From Betaproteobacteria bacterium (GTDB lineage Bacteria > Pseudomonadota > Gammaproteobacteria > Burkholderiales > SG8-39): DNA of 64,000 bases. The notes beneath the pieces were generated by a model. It had not been told where the DNA came from, made no database searches, and saw nothing but the letters and a program-made list of their open reading frames with translations. Both the position numbers and the translations under genes were made by a program. This document shows positions 1 through 7,989 of the stretch, one piece after another. Each line of letters opens with the position of its first letter. Position 1 is the first letter of the stretch. The stretch lies in the NCBI GenBank assembly GCA_016713125.1, contig JADJPT010000007.1:62001-126000 (forward strand), given 5' to 3'.

Positions 1-966
1 GCCGCCGTTGGTGTTCACCGGCAGCCGGCCGCCCGGGGCGATCGCGCCGCCGGCGACGAAGCTGCCGCCTTCACCCTTGGCGCAGAAGCCGAGGTCTTCG
101 AGCGCGAGCAGCGTGTTGATGCTGAAAGCGTCGTAGATCTCGGCCACGTCCACGTCGGCCGCACCCAGGCCGGCCATCGCGAACGCGCGCGGGCCGGATT
201 CGCTGGAGGCGGTGACGGTGAGGTCGGGCATCGAGGAGATCTGACGGTGCCAGACCGCGGTGGCGCCGCCGAGGAAGTACACCGGCTTGTTCGGCAGGTC
301 TTTGGCGCGCTCGGCGCGCACCATGACGACGGCGCCGGCGCCGTCGGTCACCAGGCAGCAGTCGCGCACGGTGAGCGGGTCGCACAGCGTGCGCGAGGCG
401 CGCACCTGTTCGATGGACAGCGGATCGCGCATGAAGGCGTCGGGGTTGAGGCGCGCCCAGGCGCGCGCGGCCACCGGGATCTCGGCCAGCTGCTCGACCG
501 TGGTGCCGTACTGGTGCATGTGGCGCGCGGCGGCCAGCGCGAACGGGCCGACCATGTAGCTGGGCTTGTAGTCGACTTCGAAGGGCGGCGCGTCGGAGAA
601 GTTCACCGGGCGCTTCGCGGTGCGCTGGTTGGAGCCGTAGCAGATCAGCGCCACGTCGCACAGCCCGGCCTGCAGCGCCAGCGTGGCCTTGAGCGCGAAA
701 TCGACGAACGACGAGCCGCCGATGTTGCTGGCGTCGACGAAGCGCGGCCGGATGCCGAGGAAATCCGCGGTCGACAGCCCGGGCAGGAAGTTCACCGAGT
801 TGGCGGTGAACAGGCCGTCGACGTCGGTGAGTTTGAGCCCGGCATCGGCCAGCGCCGCGTGCGCGGCCTGGCTCAGCAGTTCCAGGTGGGTGTGGCCGGG
901 CGCCTCGCCCAGCCCGGCCAGGCCGACGCCGACGATGGCGGCCGCGCCGCGCAGCGCATGCGCCAT
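1..966 (-). CDS. Thiolase-like protein (SCP2/lipid-transfer type), partial at window edge
   Basis: The reading frame is open for 322 codons from the ATG and runs off the left edge, so the C-terminus is missing. The sequence resembles the SCP2/lipid-transfer-protein thiolase group, with an EIYDAF...LEDLGFCAKGEGG block typical of Ltp2/DitF-like proteins. Where true thiolases have the nucleophilic cysteine (N-x-C-x-S-G), this one reads NIGGSS, with no cysteine. Cysteine-less members of this group are known to act as retro-aldolases with a DUF35 OB-fold partner, which would lie outside the window. It starts 2 bp after the preceding Bug receptor and is probably the last visible gene of a five-gene minus-strand operon. 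An aldolase or acyl-CoA role in the same aromatic or alicyclic pathway is an inference. Confidence 0.75.
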   Translation of the reverse strand, partial: MAHALRGAAAIVGVGLAGLGEAPGHTHLELLSQAAHAALADAGLKLTDVDGLFTANSVNFLPGLSTADFLGIRPRFVDASNIGGSSFVDFALKATLALQAGLCDVALICYGSNQRTAKRPVNFSDAPPFEVDYKPSYMVGPFALAAARHMHQYGTTVEQLAEIPVAARAWARLNPDAFMRDPLSIEQVRASRTLCDPLTVRDCCLVTDGAGAVVMVRAERAKDLPNKPVYFLGGATAVWHRQISSMPDLTVTASSESGPRAFAMAGLGAADVDVAEIYDAFSINTLLALEDLGFCAKGEGGSFVAGGAIAPGGRLPVNTNGG

Positions 967-968
967 GC

Positions 969-1949
969 TCAGTTGGCCTTGATGCCGGCGGCGCGCACCA
1001 CCTCGCCCCAGCGGCCGAGCTCGCGGCGCAGGAAGCCCTCGAGGTCCTCGTTGGGCGTGGCGGGCAGGTCGGCGCCGAAGGCGCGATAGCGCTCGCGCAG
1101 GTCGGGTTCGCGCAGCGCGGCCTGCGCGCTGGTGCGGATCTTCGCGGCGATGTCGGCCGGCAGGTTGGCCGGGCCGATCAGCAGGAACCAGGTCACGGCT
1201 TCGAAGCCGCCGATGCCCTGTTCCGCGAAGGTCGGCACGTCGGGGATGGAGCTGTTGCGCTCCTTCGCCGGCAGACCGATGGCGCGCAGCTTGCCCGAGC
1301 GGATGTGCGGCAGCACCGTCGACACCGTGGCGAAGGCCATGGTGATCTGCCCGCCGAGCAGGTCGTTGATCGCCGGGGCCATGCCCTTGTAGGGCACGTG
1401 CGTCATCTTGACGTTGTAGTGCAGGTTCAGGAACTCGCCGGCCAGGTGGGCCTGCGAACCGTTGGCCGGCGAACCGAAGGTCAGCGTGTTGGGGTAGGCG
1501 CGGGCGAAGCCGGCCAGGTCGTTCATGGTCTTGACCGGCACCGCGGCGTTCACCACCAGCACGTTGTCGATGTTGGCCACGCGCGCGATCAGCGTGAAGT
1601 CCTTGAGCGGGTCATAGGGCAGCTTGGGGAACAGGTGCGGGTTCACGCCCAGGGTGTTGGTCGGCGCGATCAGCAGCAGTGCGCCGTCGGGCGGGGCGTT
1701 CTTGACCAGCTCCATGCCGAGGATGCCCGAGGCGCCGGGGCGCGCCTCGACGATCACCGGCTGCTTCCAGGCGGCCTGCAGTTTCTCGCCCAGCACGCGC
1801 GCCATCAGGTCGGTCGGTCCGCCGGCGGGGAAACCGGTGATCAGACGCACCGTCTTGGTGGGGTAGGTCTGCGCCTGCGCGCCGCTCAGCGGCAGGCCGG
1901 CAAACAGGACGAGCAAGGCGGCGGCGATTCGGGATGCGGGCTTGTTCAT
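969..1949 (-). CDS. Bug/TctC-family periplasmic substrate-binding receptor
   Basis: This is a 326-residue Bug (TctC-like) extracytoplasmic solute receptor, normally the binding component of tripartite tricarboxylate-type uptake. A Sec signal peptide covers about residues 1-25 and ends in an AQA motif. The mature part starts with the family hallmark TYPTKTVRLITGFPAGG, followed by GASGILG and the KDFTLIARV block. No TctA or TctB membrane genes are in the window, which is usual for the expanded Bug families of Burkholderiales. The ATG at 1949 was chosen because it gives a clean signal peptide; in-frame codons further upstream would add an unlikely leader. It lies between the deaminase and the thiolase, so its ligand is probably the substrate of this operon. 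The ligand itself cannot be read from the sequence. Confidence 0.9.
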   Translation of the reverse strand: MNKPASRIAAALLVLFAGLPLSGAQAQTYPTKTVRLITGFPAGGPTDLMARVLGEKLQAAWKQPVIVEARPGASGILGMELVKNAPPDGALLLIAPTNTLGVNPHLFPKLPYDPLKDFTLIARVANIDNVLVVNAAVPVKTMNDLAGFARAYPNTLTFGSPANGSQAHLAGEFLNLHYNVKMTHVPYKGMAPAINDLLGGQITMAFATVSTVLPHIRSGKLRAIGLPAKERNSSIPDVPTFAEQGIGGFEAVTWFLLIGPANLPADIAAKIRTSAQAALREPDLRERYRAFGADLPATPNEDLEGFLRRELGRWGEVVRAAGIKAN

Positions 1950-2057
1950 GGCGCGGCTCCTGGTGGCGTGTGGATAGGGTGGTGCGCGGAAAACCGGTTG
2001 CGGCATGGGGGTGGCCGGAACGGTGGATGCGAAATCGTGCCTGCGCACGTCATGCGT

Positions 2058-2501
2058 TCAGTGCATTTCACCGATGTCCTCGTTCCACAGCCCGGGGCGA
2101 GCGGCGATGAAGCCGCGCATCAGCGCGATGCAGGTCTCGTCCTGCACCACTTCGACCTCGACGCCGCGATCGCGCAGCAGCGCCTCCTCGCCCATGAAGC
2201 TGCGGTTCTCGCCGATCACCACCTTCGGGATGCCGTACAGCAGGATCGCACCGCTGCACATCGCGCAGGGCGACAGCGTGGTGTAGAGCACGCATTCCCG
2301 GTACACCTGCGCCGGCTGGCGTCCGGCGTTCTCGAAGGCGTCCATCTCGCCGTGCAGGATGGCGCTGCCCTTCTGCACCCGCCGGTTGCGGCCGCGGCCG
2401 ATGATGCGGCCGGCGTGCACGATCACCGAGCCGATCGGGATGCCGCCCTCGGCCAGGCCGGCCTGCGCTTCGGCAATGGCGGCCTGCAGGAAAGCGGGCA
2501 T
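2058..2501 (-). CDS. Cytosine deaminase-like (FCY1-type) zinc deaminase
   Basis: This 147-residue protein belongs to the CMP/dCMP-deaminase fold. The zinc site is visible as H50-G-E52 and P78-C79-x-x-C82. The 29-residue spacing from histidine to first cysteine is the same as in yeast cytosine deaminase FCY1, and the resemblance continues through YTTLSPCAMC, GENRSF and the C-terminal WNEDIGE. The family hydrolytically deaminates cytosine-like rings. Here the gene sits 24 bp downstream of a UbiD decarboxylase in an aromatic-acid type operon, not with nucleotide salvage genes. It may therefore deaminate a heterocyclic or amino-aromatic intermediate; that is inference. The alternative is guanine or tRNA adenosine deaminase, but the C-terminus fits FCY1 better. 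Confidence 0.85.
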   Translation of the reverse strand: MPAFLQAAIAEAQAGLAEGGIPIGSVIVHAGRIIGRGRNRRVQKGSAILHGEMDAFENAGRQPAQVYRECVLYTTLSPCAMCSGAILLYGIPKVVIGENRSFMGEEALLRDRGVEVEVVQDETCIALMRGFIAARPGLWNEDIGEMH

Positions 2502-2525
2502 GCGCGGGTTTCCGTCCGGCCGGCT

Positions 2526-3935
2526 TCAGTCCAGCCAGCCGATGCCGCTCTTGCCCGCGCCGAACGCGTCCAGCGTCACGTCGACGGTGCGGAACGGGGC
2601 GCGTGCGAAGCGCTCCTTCTCCTCGATGGGCACGGTGGCGTCGATGCCGACCTTGGCGCGGATGCCGTTGTCGCTGGCGCGCACGTACTCGTGGGTGCGC
2701 GCGCCGGGGATGATGAACAGGTCGCGAGAGGCCTCCATGCGCATGGCCAGCGCGTATTCGACGTCGTTGGGGTCCTGGATGTCGATGTCCTCGTCGACGG
2801 CGATCACCAGGTCGAGGTCCTTCAGCGTGGCGAAGGCGGCGAGGATGGCGTTCCTCTGGAAGCCCTCCTGCATGGCGTTGGTCTTCTTCACCTTGATCAC
2901 GGCGTGGAAGCGGTGCAGGCCGCCGGCGGTCATCTCGACGTCCTGCACGATCGGCACGGCCGCCGACAGCGCCTTCATCAGGCTGGCTTCCATCACGTAC
3001 TTGCGCAGCATGATGGTCTCGCGGCCCACGCCGTTGATGGCGTGGTAGATCGGCTGGTTGCGGTGGCACAGGGCGGTGACCTCGAAAATCGGCGCGTCGC
3101 CCTCGGGCGAGAGGTAGCCGACGAATTCGCCGAACGGGCCCTCGCGCACCACTTCGTTGGGCAGCAGCATGCCTTCGAGCACGATCTCGGTCTCGGCCGG
3201 GTAGTGGATCGGCTGGGTCTGCGCCTTGACCACCGGGATGGGTTCGCCGCGCAGGCCGCCGGCCACGGCCAGCTCGTCGGCCGATTCGGGCATCTGCGAG
3301 CCCATGGTCGCCGCCGTGTAGTGCACGGCCAGGTCGGTGCCGATGCACACGGCGATCGGCAGCGGCTTGCCCAGCTTCTGCGCGCGCTCGTAGGCGGCGC
3401 GCAGGTGGCGGCCGAAGTCGAGCTTGATCGCGGTGCGGTTGGGGCCAAGCAGCTGCAGGCGGTGGTAGGAGGCGTTGTAAACGCCGGTCTCCGGGTCCTG
3501 CACGACGATGATGCCGGCGGTGATGAAGCGGCCGTTGTCGCCGTCGGTGTGGCGCATGATGGGCAGGTCACGGCCGAGGTCAAACTCGCCCGGCTTCTTG
3601 ACGTTCTCGTGCACCGGCGCCTTGGCCACCAGCACCGGCGGGATCGGGTTGCCGAAGGCGCGCGCGACGAAATCGCGGATGCCGCGGTAGTCGGTGCCGA
3701 ACGCCGCCTCGCAGTTTTCCTTGCAGGAGATCAGGTTGCCGAGGATCGGCAGCGCGTGGCCCTTGACCTTGGGAAACAGCAGCGCCGGGCCGCCGTCGAG
3801 CTTCTTCATCATGCCGGCGACTTCGAATTCCGGGTTGGCGACGCCCGGGTAGGTGCGGATGCGGCCGGCGGCGTGCATGCGCTTGAGCGCGGCGCGGAAG
3901 CCGGTGTCGATGGCGATCTGGGTGCTGGCGTTCAT
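2526..3935 (-). CDS. UbiD-family (prenylated-FMN) decarboxylase
   Basis: This is a 469-residue member of the UbiD decarboxylase family, close to the usual 450-500 residues. These enzymes reversibly decarboxylate aromatic or alpha,beta-unsaturated acids using prenylated FMN. Visible hallmarks are the cofactor-binding stretch YNASYHRLQ (about residues 153-161) and the REGPFGEFVGY motif (about 264-274) holding a catalytic glutamate. No UbiX-type prenyltransferase gene is present nearby, so the cofactor must be supplied from elsewhere. The gene stands between the promoter-proximal Bug receptor and the deaminase in the same direction. It most likely removes a carboxyl group from the ring compound taken up by these receptors; the exact substrate is not evident. 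Confidence 0.92.
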   Translation of the reverse strand: MNASTQIAIDTGFRAALKRMHAAGRIRTYPGVANPEFEVAGMMKKLDGGPALLFPKVKGHALPILGNLISCKENCEAAFGTDYRGIRDFVARAFGNPIPPVLVAKAPVHENVKKPGEFDLGRDLPIMRHTDGDNGRFITAGIIVVQDPETGVYNASYHRLQLLGPNRTAIKLDFGRHLRAAYERAQKLGKPLPIAVCIGTDLAVHYTAATMGSQMPESADELAVAGGLRGEPIPVVKAQTQPIHYPAETEIVLEGMLLPNEVVREGPFGEFVGYLSPEGDAPIFEVTALCHRNQPIYHAINGVGRETIMLRKYVMEASLMKALSAAVPIVQDVEMTAGGLHRFHAVIKVKKTNAMQEGFQRNAILAAFATLKDLDLVIAVDEDIDIQDPNDVEYALAMRMEASRDLFIIPGARTHEYVRASDNGIRAKVGIDATVPIEEKERFARAPFRTVDVTLDAFGAGKSGIGWLD

Positions 3936-3973
3936 GGGGGTCTCCGAGGGCTCGCGGTTCTGGCTTGCTGTGC

Positions 3974-4936
3974 TTACTGTTCGATCTTGATGCCGGTCTG
4001 TTTCACGAAGTTACCCCACTTCTGGTTCTCCGCCTGCACGAATGCGCGAAACTGTTCCGGGGTGTCGCCGCCGGGCGCCGCGCCGATGTCGTCCATGCGC
4101 TTCTTCACCGCCGGGTCCTTGAAGCCCTCGCGCACCGCAGCCGCCACGCGGGCGAGGATCTCGGGCGGTGTGCCGGCCGGGGCGAACAGGCCGTTCCAGG
4201 AATCGACCGCGTAGCCGGGGATGCCGGACTCGCCCACGGTGGGCACCTCGGGGGACTGCGGGAAGCGCTTGGCGCTGGTCAGCGCCAGGGGGCGCAGCCG
4301 GCCCGAGCGCATGTGGCCCAGGGCGTCGGAGTAGTTGGCGAAGGTGATCTGCGCGTCGCCGGCGACGGCCGCGGCGGTGGCCGGGGCGCCGCCCTTGTAG
4401 GGCACGTAGACGATGTCGATGCCGGCCATGTGCTTGAAGATCTCGCCGCTGAACTGCGTCAGGCCGCCGACGCCGGCGAAGTTCAGCTTGCCGGGCTGCG
4501 CCTTGGCCAGCGCGATCAGTTCCCTGACGTTCTTGGCGGCCACCGCGGGATGCACCATCACCACCAGCGGGTTGGTGTTGATCAGGGTCACCGGCGCGAA
4601 GTCCTTCACGCCGTCGTAGCCGGTCTTCTGGATGAACTGCAGCAGCGTCTGCGGCGCGGCCGAACCCATCAGCAGGGTGTAGCCGTCCGGCGCGCTCTTG
4701 GCCACGAAATCGGTGGCGATGGCGCCGCCGGCGCCGGGCTTGTTCTCGACCAGCACGGGCTGGCCGAGAGCTTCCTGGATCTTGGGCGCGTTGATGCGCG
4801 TCACGCTGTCGGTGATGCCGCCGGGCGCGTACGGCACGATGATGCGCAGCGGCTTGGCCGGCCAGGCCTGGGCCGCGGCGGTGCCGGCGAAGGCCAGCGC
4901 GAGGAGGGCGGCGGGAAGGCGGTGAAGCAGTTTCAT
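3974..4936 (-). CDS. Bug/TctC-family periplasmic substrate-binding receptor (second copy)
   Basis: This is a second 320-residue Bug-type receptor and the first gene of the minus-strand operon. The signal peptide (about residues 1-22) ends in TAAAQA. The mature protein begins with WPAKPLRIIVPYAPGG and continues with ITDSVTR and NKPGAGG, typical of the family. Sequence identity with the receptor at 969-1949 looks low outside the hallmarks, so the two may bind different ligands of one pathway. The ATG at 4936 follows the divergent intergenic region that carries a MarR-type operator candidate, so expression is probably controlled by the divergently encoded MarR protein. Confidence 0.9.
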   Translation of the reverse strand: MKLLHRLPAALLALAFAGTAAAQAWPAKPLRIIVPYAPGGITDSVTRINAPKIQEALGQPVLVENKPGAGGAIATDFVAKSAPDGYTLLMGSAAPQTLLQFIQKTGYDGVKDFAPVTLINTNPLVVMVHPAVAAKNVRELIALAKAQPGKLNFAGVGGLTQFSGEIFKHMAGIDIVYVPYKGGAPATAAAVAGDAQITFANYSDALGHMRSGRLRPLALTSAKRFPQSPEVPTVGESGIPGYAVDSWNGLFAPAGTPPEILARVAAAVREGFKDPAVKKRMDDIGAAPGGDTPEQFRAFVQAENQKWGNFVKQTGIKIEQ

Positions 4937-4964
4937 GTGCGGGCTCGCAGGGAAAAAAATTAGC

Positions 4965-4974
4965 TTGTTGACAA
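4965..4974. promoter_or_regulatory. Candidate MarR operator in the divergent promoter region
   Basis: The 78-bp gap between the first Bug gene and the MarR gene contains TTGTTGACAA, a near-perfect inverted repeat (TTGT-TG-ACAA). A second partly symmetric TTGAC...GTCAA arrangement covers 4968-4993. The TTGACA inside it could also serve as a -35 element for the regulator. MarR proteins commonly bind such short inverted repeats in the promoter they share with their target operon. The assignment rests on symmetry and position only. Confidence 0.45.
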
Positions 4975-5014
4975 AGGTATTTGGCAAAGTCAAAGTAGCA
5001 CCAATGGAGGATGC

Positions 5015-5682
5015 ATGACAAGGCCTTTGCCCAGGGTTTCGAAAACCCGCCGCGCCGCGCCCGCAGCACGCACCACGGCGGCGCGCCCCGGCATCGCGCG
5101 CACCATCGGGCGCACTGCGGCGGCGCGCGGCGCCGCGCGCGCGCCGCGCACCGTGTCGCGCGAGGCGCTGCTGGTCAACGGCTCGGACGCCGAGTTCCGC
5201 AACCTGGTGCACGACCTGCTGGCCTTCTCCCACATCCTGGGCGTGTGTCGCGACCGCTTCGGCGCGGTGATCGGCCTGACCGGCATCCAGTACGAGATCG
5301 TGATGGCCGTGCGCCGCTTCCAGAAGGAGGGCGGCAAGGCCGGCGGCATGAGCGTCGGGCAGGCTGCGGCGCGGCTGCGGCGCTCCGGCGCCTTCATCAC
5401 CATCGAGGCCAACAAGCTGGCCGCCAAGGGCATCCTGGAGAAGTTCGAGGACCCGGCCGACGGCCGCCGGGTGCTGCTGAGGGTGTCGGCCAAGGGCGTC
5501 GAGCTGGTGCGCCAGCTGGCCGTCGTGCAGCAGCAGGTCAACGACGAACTGTTCGCCTGCCTGGATCACAAACGCTTCGAACTTCTGCGCACGCTGGCTG
5601 CCGAACTGGTGGCCTGCGGCGACCGCGCCAGCGCGCGCTGGTCGAGTACCTTTCCCGCGACGCGGAATCGCGCGCCGCCTGA
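5015..5682 (+). CDS. MarR-family transcriptional regulator (frameshift near C-terminus)
   Basis: This is a winged-helix MarR regulator, probably a repressor of the divergent UbiD/deaminase/Bug operon and of the cupin-monooxygenase genes that follow. The ATG at 5015 has a GGAGG-like site at 5006-5010. About 45 arginine/alanine-rich residues precede the conserved domain, an unusual extension. The wHTH lies at about residues 85-155, with the wing DPADGRRVLLR. Near 5630 the frame must shift by one base: the initial frame runs on without a stop into unrelated sequence, while the other frame gives a plausible end, QRALVEYLSRDAESRAA, with a stop at 5680. A missing C in a G/C-rich run is the likely cause. 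The effector is unknown, probably an aromatic acid or CoA ester. Confidence 0.85.
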
Positions 5683-5724
5683 TCAACGCAGTTTCGGTTT
5701 CGGTTCCTTTTCTGGAGATATCAC

Positions 5725-6117
5725 ATGGCCATGCCCCCAAGCAGCACCTCGAGTTCATCGGCGTAGACATGAAGGAAGGCTGGGCGGTGCCGCCCGGCTA
5801 TCCGCCCGGCTTCACGCAGAAGATCCTCGCCCAGGACATCGACGAGGTGAACAAGCGCGGCAGCCGCACCCGCCTGCTCAAGCTCGAGCCGGGCGCGTTC
5901 TCGACCGTGCCCTTCGTGCACGACCACTGGGAGGAGGTGTTCCTGGTGCAGGGCGACCTGATCTTCGGCAACGACGACGAAGGGCAGGGGCGGCCAGTCC
6001 TCGAACGCCTTCACCTACGCCTGCCGCCCGCCCGGCGTGTACCACGGCCCGTTCGCCTCCAAGGGCGGCTGCCTGCTGTACGAAATCCACTACTACGAAA
6101 CCTCGGGCAAGAAGTAA
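5725..6117 (+). CDS. Cupin-domain protein (ChrR-like), two apparent frameshifts
   Basis: This is a small cupin of about 130 residues. The ATG at 5725 follows a GGAG site at 5714-5717. Coding continuity needs one base added in the C run near 5733, after which the frame reads KQHLEFIGVDMKEGW. It also needs one base removed in the G run near 5995, after which it reads SSNAFTYACRPPGVYHGPF and ends YYETSGKK with a stop at 6115. The metal-binding cupin core is recognisable from VHDHWEEVFLVQGDL (motif 1) and PPGVYHGPF (motif 2). It lies between the regulator and the HpaB-type monooxygenase. A role as a small dioxygenase or isomerase on a ring product is possible but not shown. Confidence 0.75.
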
Positions 6118-6127
6118 GGAGAACGCC

Positions 6128-7600
6128 ATGCTGAAAACCGGCAAGGAGCACCTGGAGTCCCTGCGCGACGGGCGCGTGATCTACATCGGCCAGGAGAAGG
6201 TCACCGATGTCACCACGCACCCGGCGTTCCGCAACGCCGCGCAGACCATCGCCGACATGTACGACCTCAAGGCAGCTCCGGAGAACCGCGACGCCTACAG
6301 CTTCGAGGAGAACGGCGAGCGGTTCATCAGCTACTTCCTGCGCGCGAAGACGCGCGAGGACCTGGTCAAGCGCACCAACCTGCACCGCGCCATCGCCGGC
6401 ATGAAGCACGGACTGTGGGGCCGCTCGCCGGACCACGTCTCGGCCTTCGTCACCGGCATGTCGACCAACCCCTCGGTGTTCGGCCAGTACGCGGACAACC
6501 TGCTCGCCTATTACGAGCACATGAGGAAGAACGACATCTACGCGACCTACGCGGTGATCCCGCCGCAGGCCGCGCGCAACCCGGAGTTCTACACCAAGGC
6601 CAACCTGCCGATCCCCACGCTGCGCGTGGTGCGCGAGGACGACGACGGCCTGGTGATCTCGGGCATGAAGATGCTGGCCACCGGCGCGGTGTTCGCCAAC
6701 GAGATCTGGATCGGCAACCTGATCCCGCTGGCGCCCACCCAGCTGGCCGAGTCGATCACCTGCGCCGTGCCGGTGAACGCCAAGGGCCTCACGCTGTGGT
6801 CGAGGAAGCCCTTCGAGCGCGACGCGCAGGTCGAATTCGAGAACCCGCTGGCGCACCGCTTCGACGAGACCGACAGCATGGTCATGTGCCAGGAGGTCAA
6901 GGTGCCCTGGGAGAAGGTGTTCGTGCACAACGACGCCGTGCTGGCGCGCGAGATCTACATCAAGACCCCGGCGCACTGCTACGGCAACCACCAGTCGAAC
7001 GTGCGCTTCCACACCAAGATGCAGCTGCTGGTGGGGCTGGCGTCGCGCATCACGCAGGCCTCGGGCGCCGACCAGATCCCGGCGGTCAAGGAGACCATCG
7101 GCAGGCTGGCCGCGCTGGAGGCCACGCTGGGCGGCATGATCGCCGGGCAGATCCAGGACGCGGAGAACTGGCCGGAGGGCTACTGCACCTACAACCGGCG
7201 CTACATGTACGCGGCGCTCAACTGGTGCACCGAGGGCCACTCGGGAATCATCGACGTGATCCGCGAACTGTGCGGCGGCGGCGTGTTCCAGATGCCGGCC
7301 GACATCTCGGTGATGAACAACCCGGAGATGCGCCAGGAGTTCGAGACCTACTGGCAGACCCCGCAGTTGCAGGCGGTCGAGCGCATGAAGCTGTTCAAGC
7401 TCGCCTGGGACCTGATCGGCTCGGAGTTCGCCGGGCGCCACGCGCAGTACGAGAAGTTCTACGCCGGCGCCTCGTTCATCGTGCGCAACCACAACTATCG
7501 CGAAGCGCCCTGGGAGCACTATCACCAGATCGTCGACGACCTGATGGCCAGCTACGGCTATCCGGGCCAGGTGGCGGTGCCGAAGAAGGCCGCCGCCTGA
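6128..7600 (+). CDS. 4-hydroxyphenylacetate 3-monooxygenase-type oxygenase (HpaB family)
   Basis: The 490-residue product matches the full length of the HpaB / 4-hydroxybutyryl-CoA dehydratase-like flavin family. Such proteins use FADH2 from a separate reductase to hydroxylate phenolic or heteroaromatic rings. The SGMKMLATGAVFANEIWIG stretch and the VPWEKVFVHND block are typical of the acyl-CoA-dehydrogenase-like fold of this family. It starts 10 bp after the cupin. No HpaC-type reductase gene is seen nearby, so reduced flavin must come from elsewhere. With the UbiD decarboxylase and the deaminase across the divergent promoter, it probably performs ring hydroxylation in the same degradation route. 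The exact substrate is unassigned. Confidence 0.9.
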   Translation: MLKTGKEHLESLRDGRVIYIGQEKVTDVTTHPAFRNAAQTIADMYDLKAAPENRDAYSFEENGERFISYFLRAKTREDLVKRTNLHRAIAGMKHGLWGRSPDHVSAFVTGMSTNPSVFGQYADNLLAYYEHMRKNDIYATYAVIPPQAARNPEFYTKANLPIPTLRVVREDDDGLVISGMKMLATGAVFANEIWIGNLIPLAPTQLAESITCAVPVNAKGLTLWSRKPFERDAQVEFENPLAHRFDETDSMVMCQEVKVPWEKVFVHNDAVLAREIYIKTPAHCYGNHQSNVRFHTKMQLLVGLASRITQASGADQIPAVKETIGRLAALEATLGGMIAGQIQDAENWPEGYCTYNRRYMYAALNWCTEGHSGIIDVIRELCGGGVFQMPADISVMNNPEMRQEFETYWQTPQLQAVERMKLFKLAWDLIGSEFAGRHAQYEKFYAGASFIVRNHNYREAPWEHYHQIVDDLMASYGYPGQVAVPKKAAA

Positions 7601-7662
7601 GCGTGGCCGGGCGTGTGCATTCTGCGCGCCCGCGCTTCCCGGCTTTCGCGTAGGATGCGCGC

Positions 7663-7947
7663 ATGAGCGGAGCCCACCCACCACCCTCCGGACCGCCCCC
7701 CGCAGCCCCCGGGGCGACCACCGGCAATGCCTCGATGGCGACGCGCGACGTCGCCGCACGCATCTACATCGAACTGGCCGCCAAGATGCCCTCGCCCGAC
7801 AAGGCCGAGAGCCTCGCGCGGCTGGCCTTCAAGCTGGCCGATGTGTTCGCCGCCACCGAGAAGAAGATCAACGTCGAGAACGCCCCCAAGGTGGCTTCGT
7901 TCGACGACAACTTCTTCGACGAACTGGTCGACGGCAAGAAGTCCTAG
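7663..7947 (+). CDS. Small conserved-type hypothetical protein
   Basis: This 94-residue protein has a proline/alanine/glycine-rich N-terminal tail (about residues 1-22). A predicted helical, charged domain follows (about 25-85), with AARIYIELAAKM and LARLAFKLADVF, and an acidic end, FFDELVDGKKS. There is no signal peptide or membrane segment. A second in-frame ATG at 7735 would remove the proline-rich tail. It is followed by a convergent oxidoreductase gene. I do not recognise a function. Confidence 0.6.
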   Translation: MSGAHPPPSGPPPAAPGATTGNASMATRDVAARIYIELAAKMPSPDKAESLARLAFKLADVFAATEKKINVENAPKVASFDDNFFDELVDGKKS

Positions 7948-7989
7948 CGGCGCGCCGCGCCGCGGCTCACCGCCGACTTCTCAGACTTC

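Noticed and set aside
1305..4214. A 969-codon open frame on the plus strand across the Bug, deaminase and UbiD genes
   Set aside because: It is antisense to four recognisable genes, is made of low-complexity Arg/Gly/His/Val residues and matches nothing; such shadows are usual at this GC content.
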